From Parvularcula sp039198765 (GTDB lineage Bacteria; Pseudomonadota; Alphaproteobacteria; Caulobacterales; Parvularculaceae), in assembly GCA_039198765.1 (NCBI GenBank), contig JBCCTF010000069.1:1-19216 (forward strand): DNA of 19,216 nucleotides, given 5' to 3'. Shown one piece after another: positions 8,451 to 14,797 of the stretch. Positions within the stretch are counted from its first letter, which is position 1, and each line of letters begins with the position of its first letter. The translations under genes were made by a program, and so were the position numbers. The notes beneath the pieces were generated by a model. That model was not told the DNA's origin, did no database searches, and saw only the letters and a program-made list of their open reading frames with translations.

Positions 8451-9109
8451 GCCGCTTGAGATAGCGCCTCATCGATCACCACCACAAGCCTGCCCTGGCC
8501 AGTGCCTTCGATGGGCGGCGAGCGGTGGACGAGCAGCGGGCGTGCAGAACCGCGCCATGCTTTGCCTTTCAGCAACATCGGGCTACCCACCGGCACACGA
8601 CGGATGTCTTCAGGTTCTTCTCCGCGCGGCGCAATACCGTACTCCGTACCAGGACCAGTGTAGGTACAAATCAGGCGCGCTCGTATCGCGTCTTGGTGGA
8701 ACTTCCGGCAAGCATCGCTCCGCACCCATTCGAGGCGGAGAGCAATCCGCTCCGTACCCAGAAGGGTTGAAAAGGCTTTCGCCAGCGTTTCAACATCCTC
8801 TTCAAGCCAGGCATGGACGCTTTCGTCTTCGACACCGAGATCACTGAGGAAACGGGCCACATGCTCGCCGACACCGCTCGGCATCGCCTCCGTCCGGAGG
8901 TCTATACCCGTAGCGGTCGAAATCTGGGCCAAGGATTGCGAGACGTGAACGGGCAAGGCCCGGCGCCACGTTGCTGCGTCCACGCTTGGCTCGATGATCG
9001 CTTGAAGGCCGCTCAATTCGCCTGACTCGCGCACACGACTGTCAGCAGACGGAAGGCCTGTTGAAGGCAACCCACCGCTCAGAGGCGCATCGCTACTCTG
9101 CAGCGCCAT
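8447..9109 (-). CDS. DUF1826 domain protein
   Basis: This 220-residue protein matches the DUF1826 pattern as I remember it: KFHQDAIRARLICTYTGPGT at 136-155, MLLKGKAW near 178-185 and LVHRSPPIEGTGQGRLVVVID at 193-213. The motifs H138-x-D140, H195 and R207 sit in the order and spacing of the facial triad and 2-oxoglutarate-binding Arg of Fe(II)/2OG oxygenases. That reading is mine, not an established assignment. ATG 9109 is chosen because it lies inside the end of the MerC-like gene (17-nt overlap); the longer frame to 9235 is Arg-rich shadow sequence. Genes of this family are, as I recall, often near zinc-regulated genes such as COG0523 GTPases, but none is in the window. The 3' end overlaps the methyltransferase start by 4 nt. 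Confidence 0.8.
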   Translation of the reverse strand: MALQSSDAPLSGGLPSTGLPSADSRVRESGELSGLQAIIEPSVDAATWRRALPVHVSQSLAQISTATGIDLRTEAMPSGVGEHVARFLSDLGVEDESVHAWLEEDVETLAKAFSTLLGTERIALRLEWVRSDACRKFHQDAIRARLICTYTGPGTEYGIAPRGEEPEDIRRVPVGSPMLLKGKAWRGSARPLLVHRSPPIEGTGQGRLVVVIDEALSQAA

Positions 9110-9467
9110 GGTTGTTGGCCCATCGCCAGACGTGCGCCGACGCCAGAAGAACAGCGCCCGTTGTCGTGATCGTCGTCTCATAGTCATGGAGTCCTTCGAT
9201 AAACGCAGCAGCGATAAGCAGCGCCAGGCCAACACTTGCAGTCAGAACAAACGGAATGCGGACCGATACCGCATCATTGCGCATGATCGCGGTCAGCGTG
9301 ATTGGCACAGCCATCAGCACAAAGAGTTTATGAATCCACTCTGCCTCTGCAACCAATCCTGCCAGCGGAAGGAAGGCACTGAGAAACGGAAGGGCCAAAC
9401 AATGAATGAGGCATAGACCCGATAGGCCGATGGCAGATTTGTCCAAAACAGCGGCATTCGTACGCAC
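9093..9467 (-). CDS. MerC-domain integral membrane protein
   Basis: This 124-residue protein has four predicted membrane helices and the MerC-like signature GLCLIHCLALP with Cys19, His22 and Cys23 in the first helix. MerC proteins of mercury operons move Hg(II) across the inner membrane. Chromosomal relatives like this one lie outside mer operons and their substrate is unknown. The start is GTG 9467, supported by GAGGAG 7 nt upstream; a frame opening at ATG 9518 has no such site. It is the first gene of the minus-strand operon and overlaps the DUF1826 gene. No merR, merA or merT is visible, so mercury resistance is not indicated. The link to DUF1826 suggests metal homeostasis, which is inferred. 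Confidence 0.8.
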   Translation of the reverse strand: MRTNAAVLDKSAIGLSGLCLIHCLALPFLSAFLPLAGLVAEAEWIHKLFVLMAVPITLTAIMRNDAVSVRIPFVLTASVGLALLIAAAFIEGLHDYETTITTTGAVLLASAHVWRWANNHGAAE

Positions 9468-9474
9468 AAACGAT

Positions 9475-9480
9475 CTCCTC
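9475..9480 (-). promoter_or_regulatory. Ribosome binding site of the MerC-like gene (GAGGAG)
   Basis: GAGGAG stands 7 nt before GTG 9467 and decides the start against the longer frame. Confidence 0.65.
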
Positions 9481-9629
9481 AACGCAGACTCGAGCCCAAT
9501 ACAGCGACCCACCTCCACAGTGTACTGATTATAGAAGCCCGCTTCACAATATTCAGGCGCCGATATCAGATTCTAGCGGAAAGGCTCCGGGGCGCTTCCC
9601 CGCACCCGATAATATGATGCAGCGCGAAA

Positions 9630-9644
9630 TGCAACACTGTTGCA
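9630..9644. promoter_or_regulatory. Palindromic candidate operator upstream of the GH16 gene
   Basis: TGCAAC-act-GTTGCA is a perfect 6+6 bp inverted repeat with a 3-nt centre. It lies 12 nt after a possible -10 (TATGAT, 9613-9618), where a bound repressor would block transcription. LacI-type regulators of carbohydrate genes use palindromes of this general style. No regulator gene is adjacent, so the assignment is tentative. Confidence 0.4.
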
Positions 9645-9774
9645 CCTGGCAGAGTGCTGCGCTTTCCGCGTTGCCAACTTCGGCGCAATGGGTTCAACTC
9701 TCAACGGACAACCGCACCACGCTGCGATCAAAGACGGCGACGCCCATTGGCGAGATGCGGACGGGGAGAGACCC

Positions 9775-10860
9775 ATGGGTAACATCTGCCGCCGCGCGTG
9801 CACTGCGGCTGCTTTGATGAGTGTCTTGGCTGCTTGCAGCGGGGGCGGAAGCGGCTCCAGCAGTGCGCCGAGCAACGCTCCCGTCAGCGGCTCTCCGCCG
9901 CCACCACCACCGCCGCCTGTTATTGAACGGCCCGCTGTTCCCGATCCCGCGCCCAATGGCCCTGACTTTCACCCGACCGGGAAAGGATGGTCCCTGGTCT
10001 GGTCAGATGAGTTTGACGGGACAGAACTCGACGAGGCCAAGTGGAGCCCCGAAGAGGCCTGCTGGGGAGGCGGCAACAATGAGAAGCAGTGCTATACAGC
10101 GCGTACGGATAATGTTGAGGTCGTCAATGGCCTCCTCCGCCTGATCGCCCTCGAAGAGGAATACACCGGTCGCACCGAACCGATCGAATGGCAGACAGGC
10201 AACAACGCCACGAACACGCAACCCTACACATCCGGAAAAGTCCGTACACTGGGCGGCCGTGGCGATTGGACCTACGGTCGATTCTCCATGCGCGCAAAGT
10301 TGCCCGCTGGGCAGGGCACCTGGCCCGCGTTCTGGATGCTTCCGGCCAGTGATACCTACGGCAACCTTTGGCCTCTGAACGGCGAGATGGACATCATGGA
10401 GGCCGTGAACCTCACAGCATCCTGCAACACCTGCACTGGTGCAAGCGGTGAGAACCGCACATCCTCCGCGATCCATTTCGGCAGTGAGTGGCCCAGCAAC
10501 ACCTTCATTGATGAGCGTACGGACTTACCCGGCGCCGTGAACCCCTCGGACGGCTATCACGTCTACTCGATGGAGTGGGGCGAGGGGATCATGCAGTTCT
10601 TTGTTGATGACGAGCTGCACTTCACCGTTCAAAACTTTGAGTGGTATACGGATCATCCCGCCGGTGCGGGCAACGATAACGCCCCCTTCGACGCGCCGTT
10701 CTACCTGATCATCAACCTCGCCATTGGCGGCAACTTCCCCGAACCTCTCAACGACCTCGGGATCGCCGAAACTGCTCTCCCAGCTCAACTCCTCGTCGAC
10801 TGGGTCAGGGTCTACGAATGCACCCCCGACCCCGAAACGGGTCTGAGCTGCATGGAGTAA
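9775..10860 (+). CDS. GH16 family glycoside hydrolase, lipoprotein (laminarinase-like endo-beta-glucanase)
   Basis: This 361-residue secreted hydrolase starts with a lipoprotein signal peptide; the lipobox LAAC puts the modified Cys at 21. A Ser/Gly/Pro linker with eight consecutive prolines (41-48) joins it to the GH16 catalytic domain (about 70-350). The catalytic motif GEMDIME is at 203-209, with Glu204 as nucleophile, Asp206 as assistant and Glu209 as acid/base. The extra residue in E-x-D-x-x-E (the beta-bulge form) is typical of laminarinases and related beta-1,3-glucanases. Other GH16 marks are WSDEFDGTELDEAKW, YTSGKVRT, RFSMRAKLPAGQGTWPAFWMLP and LLVDWVRVYE. ATG 9775 is chosen for GGGGAG 6 nt upstream and the lipobox distance. 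Exact substrate is inferred. Confidence 0.92.
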   Translation: MGNICRRACTAAALMSVLAACSGGGSGSSSAPSNAPVSGSPPPPPPPPVIERPAVPDPAPNGPDFHPTGKGWSLVWSDEFDGTELDEAKWSPEEACWGGGNNEKQCYTARTDNVEVVNGLLRLIALEEEYTGRTEPIEWQTGNNATNTQPYTSGKVRTLGGRGDWTYGRFSMRAKLPAGQGTWPAFWMLPASDTYGNLWPLNGEMDIMEAVNLTASCNTCTGASGENRTSSAIHFGSEWPSNTFIDERTDLPGAVNPSDGYHVYSMEWGEGIMQFFVDDELHFTVQNFEWYTDHPAGAGNDNAPFDAPFYLIINLAIGGNFPEPLNDLGIAETALPAQLLVDWVRVYECTPDPETGLSCME

Positions 10861-10895
10861 TCAGAGGAATAGGCGGACAGCGCCTCCTCATCTGA
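10861..10895. terminator. Possible bulged hairpin between convergent GH16 and MipA genes
   Basis: GAGGA (10864-10868) and GGCG (10872-10875) can pair with TCCTC (10885-10889) and CGCC (10881-10884), leaving a 3-nt bulge and a 5-nt loop; TCAGA/TCTGA may extend the stem with an internal loop. No T-run follows on either strand, so intrinsic termination is uncertain. Confidence 0.3.
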
Positions 10896-10939
10896 GCAGG
10901 AGACAAAACCACTATCGCTGCTGCCAGCCTCATCAGGGT

Positions 10940-11743
10940 TCAAAACGCGAAACCAAGGCCGACAGCGACGATGATTTGATTCGGATCACCTTCTTGATCG
11001 ACGATCGGGCTGTCGGCGGCATCTCCTACAAGCCGTCTGTAGGACGTGTAGCCCACAGCTGACCACCGGCCTGACAAACGATAGATCAAAGCCAGGCTTG
11101 CGTTGTAGTCCCTGATGCCACTGTCCGCCTCGAAGGTCGTCAGCCCACTGTTCATCGCATCAACACTGTCCACACTGAAGTACGTCTGCGCCAGGTTGTC
11201 GCCCATGAAAGTGACGCCGAAGGTGCTGTCCGCCCTTAAACGATCTCCGATGTTCCGACCGTAGCCAACACTTGCACTTGCTTGCCAGCCGTCGTGCGCA
11301 CCCGCGATATCGCGAGAGACACCGACGCCTACACTCACCACACCGCTGGGATGTCCGAGCCCTTGCCAAGAGCGGCTGATGAAGCCGCCGAGTTCAATGG
11401 CTGTGTCGATCTCCTGCAACAAAGCAATCGTCTCATTGTCGACGTCGTCGTTGCGGCCAAAGCCAATGTTGACTGAGGGCCCTGCGGCCCATTTTCGATT
11501 GTTGAGGACGTTGACACGGACCCCGGTCCCTTCAATCGAAACATACTGGGTTTCACCAAACCGCATCTGGCCAAAGACGAGCGGTACGATCTGGTCATCG
11601 GCGGAGCCGTCATACTCAGGCACTGAGACAACGCCGAAGGACAGGAAATCATCGTACTCCGGCGGCGTTTGGGCGGAGGCATTGGCTTGAAAGGCAAAAG
11701 CAGTCATGCATAGCGGCGCTGCGATGCGAGCGAGAGAGTTCAT
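10940..11743 (-). CDS. MipA/OmpV family outer-membrane protein
   Basis: This 267-residue protein has a signal peptide (residues 1-24, ending ANASA) and a mature part rich in alternating beta strands ending in an aromatic residue (VAVGLGFAF), as expected for an outer-membrane barrel. The N-terminal VVSVPEYDGSADDQIVPL, the central GPSVNIGFGR, and an IALLQEIDTAIELGGFI helix-like segment fit the MipA/OmpV family. Its role may be as a porin-like or murein-scaffold-related protein; function in this host is unknown. AGGAGA lies 8 nt before ATG 11743. It is divergent from a MarR-type regulator at 11881 and shares a large palindrome with it, so MarR-controlled expression is likely. Confidence 0.85.
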   Translation of the reverse strand: MNSLARIAAPLCMTAFAFQANASAQTPPEYDDFLSFGVVSVPEYDGSADDQIVPLVFGQMRFGETQYVSIEGTGVRVNVLNNRKWAAGPSVNIGFGRNDDVDNETIALLQEIDTAIELGGFISRSWQGLGHPSGVVSVGVGVSRDIAGAHDGWQASASVGYGRNIGDRLRADSTFGVTFMGDNLAQTYFSVDSVDAMNSGLTTFEADSGIRDYNASLALIYRLSGRWSAVGYTSYRRLVGDAADSPIVDQEGDPNQIIVAVGLGFAF

Positions 11744-11790
11744 CGGCTGGGTCTCCTGGTGGGTGTGATAAAGAACGCAAAGTGGATAAG

Positions 11791-11825
11791 GTTTGACATC
11801 TAACTTATGTAGGTTGATGTCAAAC
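11791..11825. promoter_or_regulatory. Large palindrome, candidate MarR operator
   Basis: GTTTGACATC (11791-11800) and GATGTCAAAC (11816-11825) are a perfect 10+10 bp inverted repeat around 15 nt, and the centre is itself partly symmetric (AAC...GTT). Each arm contains a TTGACA, so -35 elements for both directions could be embedded in the operator. It lies between the divergent mipA-like and marR-like genes, the usual place for an autoregulating MarR site. Confidence 0.65.
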
Positions 11826-11880
11826 TAAAAAGATGAGCTGCGCTATTTTGTGTATCCGTGTGAGGGGATTGCGTCGTTAG

Positions 11881-12393
11881 ATGTCGAATTTATCGCAGGA
11901 AGGAGAGGTGGTTGAGACCACCGCAGACGACGCTGAAGAGTCAGTTGAGCGGCTGCTCTTCCAAGTGATCACTCAGATCCACCGGCTGTATAATCTCACC
12001 ACGGCTGGCTTTAACCGCGGCCAAAGCAACGAGCTGCACGTGTCCCACTTCAGTGTTCTCAACCACCTGGTTTTGATTGGCGATGCACAGCCGCCTCAGC
12101 GTCTCGCAGCCAGTATGAACCTCACGAAGGCGACGATGACGAGCAACCTCGGAAAGCTGGCGGATCGCGGTTTCATCACGGTACAGAACAATCCTAACGA
12201 TAAACGCAGCAAGCTCATCTTTCTCACCCCTGAGGGGAGAAAGGAACGAGATGCAGCGATCGCACGGGCAAAGGGTGGTCTTCAGGCCTACCTCGCCCAT
12301 CTCACACCCAGTGAAGTGCAAGAGGCGAGCGTTCTTCTTGACCGGCTCTATCAGGCGATGTCAGCAGCCGAAGCTGAGCAACAACAACGCTAA
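11881..12393 (+). CDS. MarR-family transcriptional regulator
   Basis: This 170-residue protein has the MarR winged-helix fold: the HTH PQRLAASMNLTKATMTSNLGKL at about 73-94, the wing GFITVQNNPNDKRSKLIFLTPEG at about 97-119 with the conserved D-x-R-S, and flanking dimerisation helices at both ends. It probably represses itself and the divergent MipA/OmpV gene through the palindrome at 11791-11825. The ligand is unknown. The ribosome binding site is not ideal: GAGGGG stands 13 nt before ATG 11881. No downstream partner gene follows. Confidence 0.9.
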   Translation: MSNLSQEGEVVETTADDAEESVERLLFQVITQIHRLYNLTTAGFNRGQSNELHVSHFSVLNHLVLIGDAQPPQRLAASMNLTKATMTSNLGKLADRGFITVQNNPNDKRSKLIFLTPEGRKERDAAIARAKGGLQAYLAHLTPSEVQEASVLLDRLYQAMSAAEAEQQQR

Positions 12394-12788
12394 CCAATAT
12401 GATGCCGACTACGGACGATTGTAAGAGCGAGAGTCAGGCGATACTGGTGATAACTCTGTATACGGAATAAAAAGAAATGGCTTCCCGGAGGCGTCACACG
12501 CCGAAAAACCGTTACTGAAGAAACGAGAGTTCTGACGTTGCGAACCGAAAGCCAGTTAGCAGTACTTCCCACCCATCACATGCGCCCCACATCTCACGAC
12601 AAAGTCCTCAGAACGCCTCGAAATTCGCACTTCAGATTTGAATCCACCCCCTACACCAAACAAATTGCACAATTTGGATTGTCGCAAGTCCTCATCGAAT
12701 TATCAGAGTGCTTCACACGTCTTCGAAACACGGCCCTTCGTGTTTCGGCGGTATCGTTTATGGCAGCGAGCTCGTTAGGCTGTTGAAG
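12394..12788. other. Gene-free stretch after marR
   Basis: This 395-base region holds no convincing gene. A frame of 82 codons at 12538-12786 starts with TTG, has no ribosome binding site and no recognisable features. Small hairpins are seen at 12490-12502 (GGCGT-cac-ACGCC) and 12724-12747. The middle part is more AT-rich than the neighbouring genes. Confidence 0.5.
12724..12747. repeat. Perfect 9-bp stem hairpin
   Basis: CGAAACACG and CGTGTTTCG flank a 6-nt loop (GCCCTT). It lies 42 nt beyond the stop of the minus-strand methyltransferase at 12789, so it could help end that transcript, but no T-run follows. Confidence 0.45.
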
Positions 12789-13622
12789 TCAGACGTAGGC
12801 GATCACACCAAACGTCGTTTCATCGGACGGGTCTAAACCGAACCCCGGTACAAGCTCAGCACGGTCGAAGCCAGCATCACGCAGCTCACGGATCAATTCG
12901 TCGGGTTTGAAGTACTTCAGCCAGTTGTAGACAGTCCAGCTTCGGTCCGCCTCGATCACCGTATATCGGTCCAGCGATACAGCGAGATCATCGTATCGAA
13001 ACGTGTGTTTGAACACGAAGTGATCGTTTTCTGACCAGAAGCCGTCCATCAGACGGTGTCCAAAAGACATGTCATCAACAACGGTCTCGAACGCTTTGGT
13101 CGAGAAAACATCGAACACGAACTTTCCACCGGGACGCAGAGCTTTGATGATCTTGGTCAAGAGGAGATAGCGTTGTGCGGGAGAGAGCGCACACAGATCA
13201 CAATAAATCAGTGTCAAGATATCTTGCTGATCAGGCAACGGATCATTGAGATAGTCACCGACCTGGAACGTGACCTGATCCGAGACTGCTCCTGCATGAG
13301 CTCGAGCGTAGCGAATGGAGTTCTCTGAGAAATCGATACCGTGGACGGTGGCCCCGAAGTCAGCCAGCCGGCGCGCGTAGAGCCCAGGCCCACAACCCAG
13401 ATCACAGACCGATGCGCCCCTAAGCCCCAGGGTCTGGTCCATCCATGCCGCCACGCGATCAATCGCCTTCTTTGGACGCGAAGCAAGATCCGTATCTTGG
13501 TCCAAATGCATCTGGAGCATCATCTTGGCCAGGTGCGGCTCGGTCCAGAGCGTGTCCGCGGTGTATTCTGCATACGCATCCGGGCGATCAGAAAGTTGCA
13601 ACAAGTCCGTATACGTTAGCAT
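12789..13622 (-). CDS. Class I SAM-dependent methyltransferase
   Basis: This 277-residue protein has a clear SAM-binding fold: motif I VCDLGCGPGLYARRL at 72-86, the acidic end of strand 2 at Asp97 (VHGIDFSENSI), motif III VGDYLND, motif IV ILTLIYCDLCALSP, and post motifs LRPGGKFVFDVFS. The N-terminus (TEPHLAKMMLQMHLDQDTDLASR at about 27-49) is, as I remember, characteristic of a small-molecule methyltransferase family frequent in Firmicutes, which may indicate transfer; this needs a search. The acceptor substrate is unknown. ATG 13622 has only a weak ribosome binding site. The gene stands alone between two gene-poor stretches. Confidence 0.85.
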   Translation of the reverse strand: MLTYTDLLQLSDRPDAYAEYTADTLWTEPHLAKMMLQMHLDQDTDLASRPKKAIDRVAAWMDQTLGLRGASVCDLGCGPGLYARRLADFGATVHGIDFSENSIRYARAHAGAVSDQVTFQVGDYLNDPLPDQQDILTLIYCDLCALSPAQRYLLLTKIIKALRPGGKFVFDVFSTKAFETVVDDMSFGHRLMDGFWSENDHFVFKHTFRYDDLAVSLDRYTVIEADRSWTVYNWLKYFKPDELIRELRDAGFDRAELVPGFGLDPSDETTFGVIAYV

Positions 13623-14253
13623 TCACACGGCCCTACTTCTACTTGAGGAGGATATGTTATTGCGGCCTTCTTTGGCTCGAACAAGCTTCGAGATGCTCCT
13701 TGCTGCTCGCTGGGACCAATGAGGATTCAGAAGATGACTCAAATTCATCAGCAACGGGCGATTTGAGGCAGGATGCGAAGCCTTTTCTTTCAGGCCACAC
13801 ATTATCTCTGACCAGCCGAAAGAGCCTGGCAATCGGCGCACTAAGATTGGCAACGACGTTCTGTGTAACGATGATGAGTGACGGTACCTCAGCTCTCGAA
13901 AGGCGGCTCCGCCCACGGATTTCTGTGACAACACTCAACTGCGAAAACCCGGCACTGCCGTTGCAAAGCAGCTCGACAAAACCATTCGAGCCGATCAGGC
14001 TCCCGCTCTTAAGGCTGAAAGATCTGCCGAACCTACTCCGTCGCGCAAGTGTGCCGCGACCACGGCTGGAACTCTGTTCAGCCCCGGTGGCCGCATCGCC
14101 GCTGCGAAGTGATGAGGGATAAAGGAAGAGCTTGCGGCAACCCACCCGGCAGCGCCGGGGGACGTGCTCTGACCAATCATCACGCCAGACGTCTGACTCT
14201 GAACGCGGCCCAGCCATCCCTCAGAGCGGCGCGAAAGAATGAAATACAGAGAA
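13623..14253. other. Gene-poor stretch left of the prophage boundary, possible gene remnant
   Basis: No confident gene was found in these 631 bases. Two overlapping long frames (plus to 14122, minus 13657-14217) are low in hydrophobic core and look like shadows. A third frame, open from 13882 to the stop at 14110-14112 (76 codons), reads like real protein (for example AVAKQLDKTIRADQAPALKA) but has no start codon and is preceded by a stop, so it could be the end of a decayed gene. A 22-codon frame at 13654-13722 follows an AGGAGG but with only 2 nt spacing. Confidence 0.35.
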
Positions 14254-14268
14254 TGGTGCCCAGGGGCG
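14254..14268 (-). other. Probable attL: 3' end fragment of tRNA-Phe
   Basis: On the minus strand this reads CGCCCCTGGGCACCA, which matches from memory the 3' end of alphaproteobacterial tRNA-Phe: the last bases of the T arm, acceptor strand CCTGGGC, A73 and encoded CCA. The 5' part of the tRNA does not follow at higher coordinates. This is the structure left when an element integrates into the tRNA 3' end, with the intact gene at the other end. The direction puts the element to the right, where phage genes indeed begin. Confidence 0.55.
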
Positions 14269-14449
14269 CGCGGGATTAGGCGCGGTATTTAAAAGGCTTA
14301 GACCATCTGTAGGCGGACTGAAGTCCCATTCTCACCCATCCAAACCCGATTGTCAGTCACGGGTTTCAGGCCCTGCGGACAAAAAAAGGGGCGGCTCAGA
14401 GAGAACCGCCCCAATCCACGGCGCGATAACGCCGCATCGTGTTGGAGAT
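14269..14449. other. Non-coding left end of the prophage with three hairpins
   Basis: Between the att fragment and the first prophage ORF lie three inverted repeats in about 90 bases: AAACCCG/CGGGTTT (14342-14366), GGGGCGGCTC/GAACCGCCCC (14388-14412) and CGGCG/CGCCG (14419-14434). No gene was found. The cluster could be the end of a minus-strand transcript, a small RNA, or integrase/excision binding sites. Confidence 0.45.
14381..14412 (-). terminator. Rho-independent terminator on the minus strand
   Basis: Read on the minus strand, a 10-bp GC-rich stem (one G-U type mismatch) with a 5-nt loop is followed directly by seven T. This is a textbook intrinsic terminator, yet no minus-strand gene lies just upstream of it (to the right). 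Confidence 0.75.
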
Positions 14450-14797
14450 GTGCTGGTAGAGTGTTCGCGGGCCTCAGATCAAGCCCTCGCAGATTTTGTC
14501 TTCGTGGTGCGGCTCACCCAGGCCTTCGACGACATCACTCACGACTCATCGACTGAGGATGACGGGTTATCAGTGCTCGAACCATTCGGTGAAGCGATCC
14601 TCGATCGCTATGTCACCGCCTACGGTTGGTTTGGTGAGGTATACGGACGAGCGCTCGATGAAGGGCACATGCACTCGTTGGCAGCGAGAGTGGGATTAGA
14701 CACAGCCGACCTTCGCTTGACCGGAGCAAGTGCTTTTCGATGGCTGTCGCTGATCCAACGCCGTCGCTCTGCAGGTGCGGAGGCGAAGAATGCCTGA
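14450..14797 (+). CDS. Hypothetical small prophage protein
   Basis: This frame of 115 residues ends 8 nt inside the following replication-type gene, the tight overlap typical of phage operons. It is not recognised. The C-terminal part (EPFGEAILDRYVTAYGWFGEVYGRAL, then a helix and a basic tail LIQRRRSAGAEAKNA) looks helical and soluble. The start is uncertain: GTG 14450 has GGAG only 2 nt before it, and in-frame GTG codons near 14504 lack a ribosome binding site. A regulatory or replication-accessory role is possible from position only. Confidence 0.5.
   Translation: MLVECSRASDQALADFVFVVRLTQAFDDITHDSSTEDDGLSVLEPFGEAILDRYVTAYGWFGEVYGRALDEGHMHSLAARVGLDTADLRLTGASAFRWLSLIQRRRSAGAEAKNA

Larger units (their letters stand above)
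9468..9774. other. Divergent intergenic region between the MerC-like operon and the GH16 gene
   Basis: This 307-base stretch carries no convincing gene. On the minus strand a TATAAT (9528-9533) could be the -10 of the MerC-like operon, but no good -35 lies 16-18 nt before it. No clear Zur-type box was seen by eye. Towards the GH16 gene a TATGAT at 9613-9618 is followed by the palindrome described separately. Open frames crossing this region upstream of ATG 9775 look like chance extensions. Confidence 0.5.

Noticed and set aside
9109..9235. Longer N-terminus for the DUF1826 protein
   Set aside because: The extra 42 residues are Arg-rich and come from the MerC-like coding region read in another frame.
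9093..9467. Mercury resistance operon
   Set aside because: Only a MerC-like protein is present; no merR, merT, merP or merA lies nearby.
12538..12786. 82-codon plus-strand frame
   Set aside because: TTG start, no ribosome binding site, no recognisable protein character.
13654..13722. 22-codon small ORF after an AGGAGG
   Set aside because: Spacing to the ATG is only 2 nt and the peptide has no notable features.
13445..14122. 225-codon plus-strand frame, and 186-codon minus-strand frame at 13657-14217
   Set aside because: The plus-strand frame starts inside the methyltransferase gene; both have low-complexity Ser/Arg/Leu composition and no supported start.
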